In this document: in pieces, positions 15,731 to 24,773 of the stretch
How positions within the stretch are numbered: position 1 is the stretch's first letter
Layout of the letters: each line of letters begins with the position of its first letter
The notes under the pieces: generated by a model
Seen by the model: only the letters and a program-made list of their open reading frames with translations
Told to the model about the DNA's origin: nothing
Databases searched by the model: none
Translations under genes and position numbers: made by a program
Source: an uncultured Burkholderiaceae bacterium
Lineage (GTDB): Bacteria > Pseudomonadota > Gammaproteobacteria > Burkholderiales > Burkholderiaceae
Direction: 5' to 3'
DNA: 33,736 nucleotides
NCBI GenBank assembly: GCA_937871985.1
Contig: CALMPB010000017.1
Span: forward strand, 1 to 33,736

Positions 15731-18354
15731 GAGTAGTCGGAGCGCAGGCTATAGAGAATGTCCAGCGCTTCGCGCGGGGTGAGTTGGTCGGGGTCGATGG
15801 CGGCAAGGCGCGCCTTCAGTTCGTCGAGCTCGGCGGCCGCCATGGCATCTTGCGGGGCCGCCGGCTCGGCGGCGCTGTCGGGCGGAGCATTGAACAGATC
15901 CAGTTGCGGAGTCGGGGCGCCCTGCGCCTCCAGCCGTGAAAGCTCCCGGCTGGCGTGGCGGATGACGGAGGGGGGAAGGCCGGCCCGCTGCGCCACTTGT
16001 ATGCCGTAGCTCCGGCTGGCCGGCCCGGCCTGGACTTCGTGCAGGAATACGATGCCGGAAGGCGATTCCGCGGCGGCCAGGTGGACGTTGGCGGCGCAGG
16101 GCTGTTCGTTGGGCAGGCGCGTGATCTCGAAATAATGCGTGGCGAACAGCGTCAGGGCCTGGTTGTGGGTGAGCAGCCGGTGCGCAATGGAACCGGCCAG
16201 GGCCAGGCCGTCGTAGGTGGAGGTGCCCCGGCCGATTTCGTCCATGAGCACCAGGCTTTGCGAGGTGCTGGCCGCCAGGATGGCGGCGGCCTCGGTCATT
16301 TCCATCATGAAGGTGGACCGCCCGCCAGCCAGGTCGTCGGCGGCCCCGATGCGGGTGAAAATGCGGTCGATCTGGCCGATGCGGGCGCTGCGCGCCGGCA
16401 CGAAGCTGCCGATTCGGGCCAGCAGGGCAATAAGCGCTATCTGGCGCATATAGGTGGATTTCCCGCCCATGTTCGGCCCGGTTATCAGCAGCATGCGGCG
16501 TTGCGGGCCGAGCTCGCAGTCGTTGGGCGTGAAGCGCTCGATGCTGCGCTCGACCACCGGATGGCGCCCCGCCTCGATAAGGATTTCGCTGGCGTCGGAG
16601 AGCGCCGGCGCAACCCAGTCGTTGAGCCGGGCGTGCTCGGCCAGGGCGGCCAGGGCGTCGATTTCGGCCAGCGCGCCCGCGCAGGCCGAAAGCGCCGGCG
16701 CATGCGGCGCCAGTTGATCCAGCAGGTTTTCGAACAGCCATTTTTCGCGCGAAAGGCTGCGGTCCTTGGCCGACAGCACCTTGTCCTCCCAGGCTTTCAG
16801 CTCGGGCGTGATGTAGCGTTCGGCGTTCTTCAGGGTTTGGCGCCGCCGGTAATCGGCAGGCACCTTGTCGGCCTGCCCGCGCGACACCTCGATGAAGAAA
16901 CCGTGAACGCGATTGAATTCGACGCGCAAGGTGGCGATGCCGGTGCGTTCGCGCTCACGCGCTTCCATGTCCAGCAGGAACTCCCCGCTGTCGCTGGCAA
17001 GCCGCCGTAGTTCGTCGAGTTCGGCGTCGTAGCCCTTGGCGATGACGCCTCCGTCGCGCACCATCAGCGCGGGTTCGGGATCCAGCGCGCTGCGCAGAAG
17101 CGCCGTCAGTTCGGGGGACACGCCCAGGGCCTGCACGTGGCGGGCAAGCTGCGGCGTGAGTTCGAACGAGCGGGCGATGTGATCGGCCACGCCTGGCAGC
17201 AGCTCCAGGGCCTCGCGCAGGCTGGCCAGCTCGCGCGGGCGCACGGAACGCAGGGCGATGCGGGTGGCGATGCGTTCGATGTCGGGGTAGTGGTTCAGTT
17301 TCCCGCGCAAAGCGTCCAGTGCGTCGGCCGGGCTCAGCGTGTCGGCGCTTGCGGGAGAGGAGAGCAGCGAGGCAATGACGTGCTGGCGCTCTAGGGCCGG
17401 GACGTTGTCGCGCAGGGGATGATGCAGCCAGCGCCGCAGCAGGCGGCTGCCCATCGGCGTTTCGCAATGATCCAGAAGCGAAAAAAGCGTGGGGCTTTCT
17501 TCGCCGGCCAGGGTTTCGGTAAGCTCCAGGTTCTTGCGCGTAACCGGATCCAGCACGACATATTCGCTGGCGCGGTCGGTCCGGATCGACTGGATATGAG
17601 TCAAGGCCTGGGCTTGCGTGCGGCCTACGTAGCGCAGCAGGGCGCCGGCCGCGCACGTGGCCGCGGGCATGTCCGCCAGGTCGAAGCTGGCCAAGGAGTC
17701 TACGGCAAAATGCTTGTGCAGGACGTCGCGCGCATTGTCGGGCTCGAAATGCCAGTCGGGAATGGCGCTGACGGCCATGCCGTCGTCGGCAGGCAGGCGC
17801 TGGCTTTCGGCGCAGACCAGCTCGGCCGGCGCAATCCGGTGCAGCTCGGTGTCCAGCATGTCGGGCGGGCATTCGGTAACGCTGAACTGGCCGTTGGCCA
17901 GATTCATCCAGGCCAGGCCCGTGCGCTCCTGCCGGTTGACGCGCGTCGTCCAGGCGGCCGCGATCAGGCGGTCGGCCTTGGCGGGCAGCAGCGCTTCGTC
18001 GGTAAGCGTGCCGGGCGTGACGATGCGCACGATCTTGCGCTCCACCGGCCCCTTGCTGGCGGCCGGGTCGCCGATCTGTTCGCAGATGGCCACCGATTCG
18101 CCCAGCGCGACCAGCCGGGCCAGATAGCCCTCCATGGCATGAAACGGCACGCCCGCCATGGGAATGGGCGCGCCGTTGGAGGCGCCGCGTTTGGTCAGCG
18201 TGAGGTTCAGCAAGCGCGCCGCGCGCTCGGCGTCGCCATAGAACATCTCGTAGAAATCACCCATTCGGTAGAACAATAAATGCGCCCCGGCCTCGTCCTT
18301 GAGACGTAAATATTGCTGCATCATCGGCGTGTGGGCGCTTATGTCTTGTTCCAT
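15727..18354 (-). CDS. mutS: DNA mismatch repair protein MutS
   Basis: An 875-residue mismatch recognition ATPase that starts methyl- or strand-directed repair. The N-terminal mismatch-binding domain has the FYE motif (F34, Y35, E36) in MGDFYEMF, which wedges into mismatched DNA. The C-terminal ATPase has the Walker [10 protein letters not shown] (626-634), the Walker B with [13 protein letters not shown] and the following helix-turn-helix region. Length and domain order are normal for MutS1. It is followed by roxA with a four-base overlap and is divergent from the autotransporter gene across 301 bases. Confidence 0.98.
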   Translation of the reverse strand: MEQDISAHTPMMQQYLRLKDEAGAHLLFYRMGDFYEMFYGDAERAARLLNLTLTKRGASNGAPIPMAGVPFHAMEGYLARLVALGESVAICEQIGDPAASKGPVERKIVRIVTPGTLTDEALLPAKADRLIAAAWTTRVNRQERTGLAWMNLANGQFSVTECPPDMLDTELHRIAPAELVCAESQRLPADDGMAVSAIPDWHFEPDNARDVLHKHFAVDSLASFDLADMPAATCAAGALLRYVGRTQAQALTHIQSIRTDRASEYVVLDPVTRKNLELTETLAGEESPTLFSLLDHCETPMGSRLLRRWLHHPLRDNVPALERQHVIASLLSSPASADTLSPADALDALRGKLNHYPDIERIATRIALRSVRPRELASLREALELLPGVADHIARSFELTPQLARHVQALGVSPELTALLRSALDPEPALMVRDGGVIAKGYDAELDELRRLASDSGEFLLDMEARERERTGIATLRVEFNRVHGFFIEVSRGQADKVPADYRRRQTLKNAERYITPELKAWEDKVLSAKDRSLSREKWLFENLLDQLAPHAPALSACAGALAEIDALAALAEHARLNDWVAPALSDASEILIEAGRHPVVERSIERFTPNDCELGPQRRMLLITGPNMGGKSTYMRQIALIALLARIGSFVPARSARIGQIDRIFTRIGAADDLAGGRSTFMMEMTEAAAILAASTSQSLVLMDEIGRGTSTYDGLALAGSIAHRLLTHNQALTLFATHYFEITRLPNEQPCAANVHLAAAESPSGIVFLHEVQAGPASRSYGIQVAQRAGLPPSVIRHASRELSRLEAQGAPTPQLDLFNAPPDSAAEPAAPQDAMAAAELDELKARLAAIDPDQLTPREALDILYSLRSDYS

Positions 18355-18550
18355 GGAAAATCAAAAATTATGTTTTTTGGGAAAATCGGGCCGGAGAAAA
18401 TTCGGGGCGATTCCGGTATTGCGGTGTTCGCGGACAAGCTGCGTGCGCTCACGGAACAGACATTGTAATGAGTATGCCGGCCCTACGAACACGCCATTAA
18501 AAACAGTGGGCCGCTGCGGCGATGCTTTTTCATTGAAAGGCGGCGCGGCG

Positions 18551-18581
18551 TTGTGTGCATTAATGTAACTATAGATATAAT
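18551..18581 (+). promoter_or_regulatory. Candidate promoter of the autotransporter protease gene
   Basis: A consensus TATAAT (18576-18581) is preceded by a poor -35, TTGTGT (18551-18556), at 19-base spacing. The weak -35 and long spacer suggest help from an activator. Transcription would start near 18588, leaving a leader of about 68 bases before the TTG start. Confidence 0.4.
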
Positions 18582-18643
18582 TTTGTATTCGTTTGCATTG
18601 AAACCGCCAAAGCTCATTGCCTTGACGGTTTTCTTTTGAGGGC

Positions 18644-18650
18644 AAGGGGG
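18644..18650 (+). promoter_or_regulatory. Ribosome-binding site deciding a TTG start
   Basis: AAGGGGG ends five bases before TTG 18656. The next in-frame ATG (18674) is 23 bases away from it, too far for this site, so the TTG is the better start. Confidence 0.6.
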
Positions 18651-18655
18651 CTTTC

Positions 18656-21466
18656 TTGATAAAAACATATCGCATGTCCGCTGGTATCCGCCTGGCCGTA
18701 ATCGGCGCGCTGTTGCTGGCCTCTGGGCGGGCCGCCGTGGCTCAAAGCGTTTCCAGCTACGAAACGCCTGAATACTATGCGCAGGCGGGCTTGCAGCAGA
18801 TCAACGCGGCCGAGGCATATGCCTTGGGGTATACGGGCAGCGGCGTCACGGTCGGGGTGGTCGACAGCGGCATCGCGGCAACGCACCCCGAGTTTCTGGG
18901 CCAGCTTGCGGGAGGCTACGATTTTTTCACGAATCAGTTCATGGATCCCGGCAAGAATTATGATGGCTATGGCCATGGTTCGCACGTCAGCGGCATCATC
19001 GCGGCGCGCCGCGATGGCGTCGGCATGCAGGGCGTGGCCTTCGATGCGCAGATCTACGCCATCAGAATGCCCCCCACCCCCGATATCGAAGAGGCCGCGC
19101 CGCCCAGCTGGAACTTTCTTGCCACGCAGAAGCTGGCCATCATCAACAATAGCCTGAACGCCGACACTTGCTCCCGGGATTCATCGCCCCCCTGCAATGT
19201 CGCCGACTACGATCAGGCCAAGGCGTTGACTAAATATCCTGCGATCATCGCAAGCATGCACACCGTGGAGGCGTCCGGCGCGCTGATGGTATTTGCCGCG
19301 GGCAACTCCTCCCAGCCGAATCCGGACATTCTCGGCGGCGCTCCTTATCTTTTCCCCGAGCTCAAGGATAGCTGGCTGGTGGTGGCCGCCGTGGGGCCGG
19401 ACGGCAAGATCACCGACTATTCGAATCGTTGCGGCGTGGCGCAGGCGTGGTGTCTGTCCGCGCCCGGCGGTGGCGACAATGAAGGCAGCCAGGGCATTTA
19501 CTCCGTGAACGCCAAAGGCGGCTATGTGCGCATGTCGGGCACGTCGATGGCTTCGCCCCATGTGGCGGGCGCGGCGGCTCTGGTCAAGCAGGCTTACCCG
19601 TATTTCACGGCGCATAATTTGCAGCAGACCATTCTGACGACGGCCACCAGTCTGGGCAGTCCCGAAATCTATGGCTGGGGCATGCTGAACGTGGGCAAGG
19701 CGGTGCGCGGGCCGGCGCAGTTCGTGGACACGTTCGACGTCGATACGCAGGGCTATAGCTCCACGTTCTACAACGACATCAGCGGCGCGGGCCAACTGGT
19801 CAAGCGCGGCGCGGGCCAATTGACGCTGGCGGGCGCCAATACCTACACGGGCCCGACCCTGGTTCAGGGCGGCAAACTGGTGGTCGATGGATCACAGACT
19901 TCGCAGGTGCAGGTCGCCGCGGCCGGCACTCTGAGCGGCTCGGGCCGCATAGGCGGGCTGGATAATGCCGGCCGGGTCGCGCCGGGCAACACGGTGGGCG
20001 CCCTGACGGTGGACGGCGACTACATTTCGCGGCCCGGCTCGGTATACGAAGTCGAGGCCAACGAGGCCGGCAACGACCAGATCCGCGTCGGGGGCACGGT
20101 TACGCTGCAGGGCGGCGTGGTCGAGGTTCAGTTGAACGAGCGGTTTTCGGTGGGCAGCCAGTACCCCATCGTGACGGCGGCCGGCGGCATTGTCGGCCAA
20201 TACGACGAGGTGCGTACAGAGCAGGGGCTGGTGTTTTTGAAGCCCTCGCTGAACTATTCGCAGCCCGGCACCTTGCAATTGGCCATTGCGCGCAATGACG
20301 TGGCCTTTGCGTCCTACCTGGCCACGGCCAATCAAATGGCCGTGGGCAATGCGCTGGACGCGGTTTCGTCGGCGCCGCCGGCGGGGTTGAAGCTGCTGTA
20401 TGACGAGATTCTCAATAGCAGCCCCGACACGCTGGGAAGCAATATGGATCAGCTCTCGGGCGAGCTGCATGCCAGCACGCAGTCGGCGCTGCTCACGACG
20501 AGCGGGCTGGTGCAGCGCACCTTGGGCCAGCGCATGCGCGGCAATATCGGTGCGGGGCTGGAGGCCGGCGCACCGATGGCGCAGGCGGGGGGCGCGATAC
20601 CGGCCGGCGCGATGCCCAGGTCGTCGGCGTATCCGCTATGGGCCAGCGTGGTGGGCAATTGGAGCACGCTCAAGGGCAATGGCGATGCAGCGCGGGTCGA
20701 GACCGATACGGCGGGCTTGTTCGTGGGCGGAGACGGAATCGTGGGCAACGGCTGGCGCCTTGGCGCGGCGCTGGGCTATACCGATGGGCGGATCAATGTG
20801 GATGACCGTTCCTCCCGCTCGAAGGTAAAGAGCTACACGGGCGCGCTGTATGGCGGGCGCAGTTGGACTACGCCGGGCGGCAGCGTGAATCTGCTGGTGG
20901 GCGCGGCGTATACCGGCCATACCGTCGACAGCCGGCGCGCGATTACGGTAGGCGGCAGCCAGACACTTGCGGCCGATTACGATGCGCAGACGGTGCAGAT
21001 CTTTACCGAGCTGGGCTATGCCATGCCCGTGGGCCGGTCCAGTGTGCTGGAACCGTATGCCGGGCTGGCCTGGTTGAACCAGCGAAGCCAGGGCTTTACC
21101 GAGACGGGCGGCCTGGCCGCCTTGCGGGGCGACGGCAGCACGGATCGCATTACGACCCTGACACTGGGGCTGCGCGGCAAGACCACCCTGGAGATTGCCG
21201 GAAAAGAAACGGGGCTGACGGCGGGGCTGGGCTGGCGCCATGCGGCGGGGGATGTCGATCCGGGCCGCCGACTGTCGTTTGTGCAGGCGGGCAATGTGGC
21301 GTTTACCGTGACGGGCGCCCCGATTGCCAAGGATGCGGCGGTGCTCGACCTGGGGGTGCAGGTGGCGATCGGGAGGAGGGCCGCGCTGGGGTTGAGCTAC
21401 AGCGCCCAGCTCGGCCAGGGCGTCACGGACAACTCCGGTTCGCTGTATTTAAGGGTGCGTTTCTAG
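18656..21466 (+). CDS. Subtilisin-like (S8) serine protease autotransporter
   Basis: A 936-residue type V secreted protease. A signal peptide ends near AVAQ (27-30). The S8 domain has the catalytic triad D70 (VVDSG), H107 (HGSHVSG) and S297 (GTSMASPH), with the oxyanion asparagine N217 in AAGN. After the protease come an autotransporter-associated strand repeat (about 381-415, QLTLAGANTYTGPTLVQGGKL) and a short beta-helix stalk. The C-terminal beta-barrel begins near 660 and ends in the outer-membrane signature LRVRF. The class includes SphB1 of Bordetella, which processes other surface proteins; orthology is not shown. Two close cysteine pairs (172/180, 259/266) lie in the protease domain. 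The start is the TTG at 18656. It stands as a single gene. Confidence 0.93.
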   Translation: MIKTYRMSAGIRLAVIGALLLASGRAAVAQSVSSYETPEYYAQAGLQQINAAEAYALGYTGSGVTVGVVDSGIAATHPEFLGQLAGGYDFFTNQFMDPGKNYDGYGHGSHVSGIIAARRDGVGMQGVAFDAQIYAIRMPPTPDIEEAAPPSWNFLATQKLAIINNSLNADTCSRDSSPPCNVADYDQAKALTKYPAIIASMHTVEASGALMVFAAGNSSQPNPDILGGAPYLFPELKDSWLVVAAVGPDGKITDYSNRCGVAQAWCLSAPGGGDNEGSQGIYSVNAKGGYVRMSGTSMASPHVAGAAALVKQAYPYFTAHNLQQTILTTATSLGSPEIYGWGMLNVGKAVRGPAQFVDTFDVDTQGYSSTFYNDISGAGQLVKRGAGQLTLAGANTYTGPTLVQGGKLVVDGSQTSQVQVAAAGTLSGSGRIGGLDNAGRVAPGNTVGALTVDGDYISRPGSVYEVEANEAGNDQIRVGGTVTLQGGVVEVQLNERFSVGSQYPIVTAAGGIVGQYDEVRTEQGLVFLKPSLNYSQPGTLQLAIARNDVAFASYLATANQMAVGNALDAVSSAPPAGLKLLYDEILNSSPDTLGSNMDQLSGELHASTQSALLTTSGLVQRTLGQRMRGNIGAGLEAGAPMAQAGGAIPAGAMPRSSAYPLWASVVGNWSTLKGNGDAARVETDTAGLFVGGDGIVGNGWRLGAALGYTDGRINVDDRSSRSKVKSYTGALYGGRSWTTPGGSVNLLVGAAYTGHTVDSRRAITVGGSQTLAADYDAQTVQIFTELGYAMPVGRSSVLEPYAGLAWLNQRSQGFTETGGLAALRGDGSTDRITTLTLGLRGKTTLEIAGKETGLTAGLGWRHAAGDVDPGRRLSFVQAGNVAFTVTGAPIAKDAAVLDLGVQVAIGRRAALGLSYSAQLGQGVTDNSGSLYLRVRF

Positions 21467-21632
21467 GACGGCACGGAAATAAAAAAGTCGAATAACCGGT
21501 TTTCGGATTCCGGCATGGCTGCCGCCCGAGGATGTTGCTATCTTTATCTTGCCTTACGAGATTTGTGATTTCGTCGGGGGCTATTAAACTCGGCTCATCA
21601 AGCTCAACAACCGCGTCAAAGGTTCCGCATTC

Positions 21633-22256
21633 ATGATTTTCCTTTATGCATTCGATACGCCCAATGGCCGCAAAATCAGTGTTGCACTGGAAGAAATGGG
21701 GCTGCCCTACACCGTGCGTGTGGTCAACATCCGGAACGGCGAGCAGTTCAAGGACGAATTCCTGCGCATCAGTCCCAATAACAAGATTCCCGCCATCGTG
21801 GACGACGAGGGGCCGGACGGCCGCCCGATCAGTGTTTTCGAGTCGGGCGCCATCCTGACGTATCTTGGCGAGAAATCCGGCAAATTCTGGCCCAAGCCCC
21901 TGGCGGCGCGTACCGAGGTTCTGCAGTGGTTGATGTTCCAGATGGGCGGGTTCGGCCCCATACCCGGCCAGGTTCACCACTTTCTTTCCTTGCCCGAAGG
22001 CGTCGACGGAAAATACGGCCTGGAAAGATTCATGAAGGAGACGCGCCGGCTATACGGTGTGATGGATAGCAGGCTCGCCGACAGCCAATACTTCGCCGCG
22101 GAAATTTCGATCGCCGATTTCGCCATGCTCGGTTGGGCGTGGCGGCATGAAAAGCACAAGGTTTCCCTGGACGACTTCCCGGCCGTCAAGCGTTGGTACA
22201 CCGAGATGATGGATAGGCCCGGCGTTCGCCGGGGTTTCGAGGTGGCGCTCACGTAG
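21633..22256 (+). CDS. yfcG: YfcG-like (nu-class) glutathione S-transferase
   Basis: A 207-residue glutathione transferase with a thioredoxin-like N-terminal domain and an all-helical C-terminal domain. The segments TPNG (9-12), ISPNNKIPAIVD (about 46-57) and FESGAILTYL (about 69-78) match E. coli YfcG, which works mainly as a glutathione-dependent disulfide reductase. The helical-domain stretch FGPIPGQVHHF also fits. The start has a modest AAGG site ten bases upstream. It ends 67 bases before the convergent LysR gene. It could serve the neighbouring catabolic genes, for example as an isomerase, but nothing in the sequence shows this. Confidence 0.87.
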   Translation: MIFLYAFDTPNGRKISVALEEMGLPYTVRVVNIRNGEQFKDEFLRISPNNKIPAIVDDEGPDGRPISVFESGAILTYLGEKSGKFWPKPLAARTEVLQWLMFQMGGFGPIPGQVHHFLSLPEGVDGKYGLERFMKETRRLYGVMDSRLADSQYFAAEISIADFAMLGWAWRHEKHKVSLDDFPAVKRWYTEMMDRPGVRRGFEVALT

Positions 22257-22323
22257 GAAGCGGGCTTCGCGCGTATTGCATGGCGTTGTTTGCGTTCCGG
22301 CTTGCGCGCGGTGTCGAGGCGGG

Positions 22324-23328
22324 TTAAGCAGGCGCACCAGGCTTGCGCCGGGCACGCGGCGCCGTCGTCCGGCGGGAAGCGGCGGAATCGGGCGCGTCGA
22401 GGTCGCGAAATGCCTCGAAGATCGTTTTCCGTAGCCATTTATGTCCTTCGTCGTGCTGCAGCCGGCCGTGCCAGTGCTGGCTGACGTCGAAGACGGGGCT
22501 GTCGAACGGCAGGGGATGAATTCTGAGCGCTTGATCCTCGCTCAGCACTTTTGCCATGCGATACGGAATCGTCGCAATCAGCTCCGTGGCGGCAATGACT
22601 TCCGCCAGTCCGAACGGTGTCGGCACGGACATGGCAATCCGGAGCGAGGGCCGATTCTTCTCCATGATTTTTTTCAGGATGGGGGTGGTGCTGACCTTGT
22701 CCTCCAGGATCACATGTCCCGCGGCTTCGAAGATTTCCTGTGTCAGCACTTTGTGCTTCGATCTGGACGAGCTGATGCACACAAAAAAATCCTGGAAGAG
22801 GCGTTGGTTGTAGAGTCCGCTTTTACGTGGGCTCATGAATCCGAATGCAAGATCCACGTCTTCGGATTCCAGGGCTTCGGGTGTGCCGGTGTGGATGTTC
22901 TGGATTTGCAGCGACACCCCGGGCGCGGCAGACTCCAGGAGGCGGGCGATCTTGGGCAGCACCACGATCTTTCCGGCGTCCGCCAGCGCAAGCGTGAAGC
23001 GCCGCGTGGTCGTGGCCGGCACGAATTCGGGAGTCCGGCGGTCGGCCTCGTCCAGTATCTGCAGGGCGTGTTCGATGGCGGGCGCAAGCAGAACCGCGCG
23101 ATCCGTGGGCTGCATGGTTTGCCCGGTACGCACAAAGAGCGGGTCGTCGTAGTGGGCGCGCAAGCGGGACAGGGCGATGCTGATGCTGGGCTGCGCCATG
23201 CCCAGATATTCCGCGGTGCGCGAGACGCTGCGAAGCTGGTACATCCCAAGAAAAATCTTCAGGTGCCTGAGGTCGATGGGCGGGCGCTGAGCGGCGCCGG
23301 CGGATAGGGGCGGGATGATGGAATTCAT
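22324..23328 (-). CDS. LysR family transcriptional regulator, probably of the adjacent catabolic operon
   Basis: A 334-residue regulator. The winged helix-turn-helix covers about residues 19-77 (LRHLKIFLGMYQLRSVSRTAEYLG, then AQPSISIALSRLR). The remainder is a periplasmic-binding-protein-like effector domain at about 105-310, ending in a basic tail. The DNA-binding part and DPLFVRTG..M.PT resemble the NahR/NodD/LinR group, many members of which respond to aromatic compounds. It is divergent from the VOC-SnoaL-FAH-ABC operon across 282 AT-rich bases, the classical layout for a LysR activator and its target. A GGAGA site stands eight bases before the ATG. The effector is unknown. Confidence 0.9.
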   Translation of the reverse strand: MNSIIPPLSAGAAQRPPIDLRHLKIFLGMYQLRSVSRTAEYLGMAQPSISIALSRLRAHYDDPLFVRTGQTMQPTDRAVLLAPAIEHALQILDEADRRTPEFVPATTTRRFTLALADAGKIVVLPKIARLLESAAPGVSLQIQNIHTGTPEALESEDVDLAFGFMSPRKSGLYNQRLFQDFFVCISSSRSKHKVLTQEIFEAAGHVILEDKVSTTPILKKIMEKNRPSLRIAMSVPTPFGLAEVIAATELIATIPYRMAKVLSEDQALRIHPLPFDSPVFDVSQHWHGRLQHDEGHKWLRKTIFEAFRDLDAPDSAASRRTTAPRARRKPGAPA

Positions 23329-23464
23329 CGGATGGTCTCCGTAGCCGTGACGCGCGGCGATTCCGCCTCAACCGAATCACCGTAAGCGTTGCGTTTTTCA
23401 TGAGGCTCAGGCCTTGGCCGAAAAAGAAAGCGGGCTTTCGGCGCTTCAGCTTATCCTACCTATA

Positions 23465-23482
23465 ATTTAGCTCATATTAAAT
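23465..23482. promoter_or_regulatory. Candidate LysR-type box in the divergent region
   Basis: ATTTA (23465-23469) and TAAAT (23478-23482) form a perfect dyad with eight bases between and contain the T-N11-A core (T23467, A23479) of LysR-type sites. It lies between the divergent lysR gene and the VOC operon. Such cores are easy to find by chance in AT-rich DNA, so confidence is low. Confidence 0.35.
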
Positions 23483-23496
23483 AATTTACATATAAA
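23475..23496. promoter_or_regulatory. Candidate second PadR operator with TATAAA box, upstream of the VOC operon
   Basis: The 18 bases AAATAATTTACATATAAA (23479-23496) equal the block at 32796-32812 apart from one inserted T. The right half-site ACAT is kept, but the left half is ATTA instead of ATGT (ATTA-N8-ACAT, 23476-23491). TATAAA (23491-23496) follows as at the other site, but the -35 position (AGCTCA, 23469-23474) is poor, as in activator-dependent promoters. A perfect TTGACA at 23501-23506 offers an alternative promoter with TACAGT 18 bases further on. Confidence 0.45.
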
Positions 23497-23610
23497 TTTA
23501 TTGACATATTATGGTGGCCGGGTTTACAGTTCACGAAATTGAGCTTTCACGGCGTTTCGGCTTGGGACGACGAGCCAGCCGCACATCCCGATCGATAACG
23601 AGGAGACACT

Positions 23611-24258
23611 ATGCCGAACACGACTGCGCCGGCCGATTTGGCCGGCCTTAAAGAGAAAACCGCCGGATTGCCCGAGATCCGGATATCGGAGGTGGTGCTC
23701 CAGACTTCGCAGTTCGACCGCATGGGGCAATGGTACGAAGCGGTGCTGGGCAACAAGTGGAGCGTGGTCAACACGCCCAAAGACGCCGCCATCGAAAAGC
23801 AGGCCACCGCCAATGGCAACAAGCAGGTTCGCGCAAGCGACGTCCGCTCCAGCTTCATGTTCATCGACAAAAGCCTGCCGTACGGCCAGCTCTTCGCCAT
23901 TTTCGAAATTCCCTTCGTCGGGGCGGCGCCCACGACCGATCCGGGGCTGAATCACATGCAGTTCAAGCACGTCGACATTCCCGCCCTGATGGAGCGAGTC
24001 AAGCTGCTGGAAAAGCACGGAATCGTTCCGCACCGCTGCGCCAACCACGGCCCCATCAGCAGCTTCTACTACTACGACCCCGACAAGAACATCGTGGAGC
24101 TCTGCAGCAACAATTTCCAGACCCAGGAAGCGTTCCTCGGCTACTTCCAGTCCGAGGCCTACCGCAAAAATCCTTCGGGAATCGAGCTGGACTACAAGGA
24201 ATTCGTGGCGCGTTTCGACAGCGGCGTGCCGGTGGAAGAATTGATCCGCATAGATTGA
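23611..24258 (+). CDS. VOC-fold protein (glyoxalase/extradiol dioxygenase superfamily)
   Basis: A 215-residue protein of the vicinal oxygen chelate superfamily, with two beta-alpha-beta-beta-beta modules at about residues 24-100 and 112-170. The second module shows family metal-site positions H115 (in LNHMQFKH) and E163 (in NIVELCSN), and the FYYYDPDKN stretch before E163 is typical. At the usual first metal position of module one, where most members have histidine, the sequence has E27 (ISEVVLQT). It could be a ring-cleaving dioxygenase, an isomerase or a hydrolase-like VOC enzyme; the fold alone does not decide. A GAGGAGA site precedes the ATG. It is the first gene of the catabolic operon. 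Confidence 0.82.
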   Translation: MPNTTAPADLAGLKEKTAGLPEIRISEVVLQTSQFDRMGQWYEAVLGNKWSVVNTPKDAAIEKQATANGNKQVRASDVRSSFMFIDKSLPYGQLFAIFEIPFVGAAPTTDPGLNHMQFKHVDIPALMERVKLLEKHGIVPHRCANHGPISSFYYYDPDKNIVELCSNNFQTQEAFLGYFQSEAYRKNPSGIELDYKEFVARFDSGVPVEELIRID

Positions 24259-24273
24259 CGCAACGTTGCAATG

Positions 24274-24300
24274 CGGCGGCCCCTGGTCGCCGTTCTTTTC
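24274..24300 (+). terminator. Weak terminator-like hairpin after the VOC gene
   Basis: CGGCG and CGCCG (24274-24278, 24288-24292) enclose nine bases and are followed by TTCTTTTC. The stem is only five base pairs, so it may lower rather than stop transcription into the next gene. A palindrome, GCAACGTTGC, lies just before it (24260-24269). Confidence 0.3.
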
Positions 24301-24329
24301 ATGGTTGACGTACCCGGAAGGAGGGGACT

Positions 24330-24764
24330 ATGACGCAGTACCCAGGCGGAGATTTCGACTTCGCGCTCTTGGAGTGTGAAAAACAGTCGATCCGATTCAT
24401 GGCCGATTTCGACGCGCAGCGCTACGAGCAGGCCTGCGAGCTGTTCGCGCCCGACGGCGTGTGGCACCGGCCCGACGGCGACATCCATGGCCGCGAGAAT
24501 TTTCTGAGCAGGATGGCGCAGCGTCCGCGCGGTCTTCTGGTGCGCCATGTCATGACGAACCTGCGGTCGCGGCGCATCGACCAGGACACGATCTGCGTCG
24601 AATCGTACGTAACGGTCTACCGCTACGACTTCGAGCAGGAAATCTCCTACCCCGCTGCGCTGGCCGGCCCCGCCGTCATGGGCCGCTATACCGACGTGCT
24701 GAAGCGGACAGGCGGGGTCTGGATGATCCACGACAAATCCGTCTCCATTGATTTCAAACGATAA
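24330..24764 (+). CDS. SnoaL-like (NTF2-fold) protein
   Basis: A 144-residue protein with the cone-shaped NTF2-like fold: two N-terminal helices, then YEQACELFAPDGVWHRPDGDIHGRE, VRHVMTNLRSRRID and the final strands with GVWMIHDKSVSIDF. These stretches match the SnoaL_4-type group, which includes small-subunit-like proteins, dehydratases and isomerases. H46, H53 and H73 are candidates for active-site residues, but no catalytic motif is decisive. A strong AAGGAGG site precedes the ATG. It lies between the VOC and FAH genes in the same operon, so it may act on a pathway intermediate; the function is inferred from context. Confidence 0.8.
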   Translation: MTQYPGGDFDFALLECEKQSIRFMADFDAQRYEQACELFAPDGVWHRPDGDIHGRENFLSRMAQRPRGLLVRHVMTNLRSRRIDQDTICVESYVTVYRYDFEQEISYPAALAGPAVMGRYTDVLKRTGGVWMIHDKSVSIDFKR

Positions 24765-24773
24765 GGAAGAAAC

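Larger units (their letters stand above)
18355..18655. other. Divergent intergenic region between mutS and the autotransporter gene (301 bp)
   Basis: An AT-rich region compared with its flanks. It should hold the mutS promoter (-) and the autotransporter promoter (+). On the plus strand there is a perfect TATAAT at 18576-18581 and, nearer to the gene, a terminator-like stem (AAACCG 18601-18606 with CGGTTT 18626-18631, then TTCTTTT). I see no believable gene here. Confidence 0.5.

Noticed and set aside
21633..22256. Glutathione transferase as the maleylpyruvate isomerase of the catabolic cluster
   Set aside because: Its motifs match YfcG-type disulfide reductases, and it lies outside the operon on the far side of the LysR gene.
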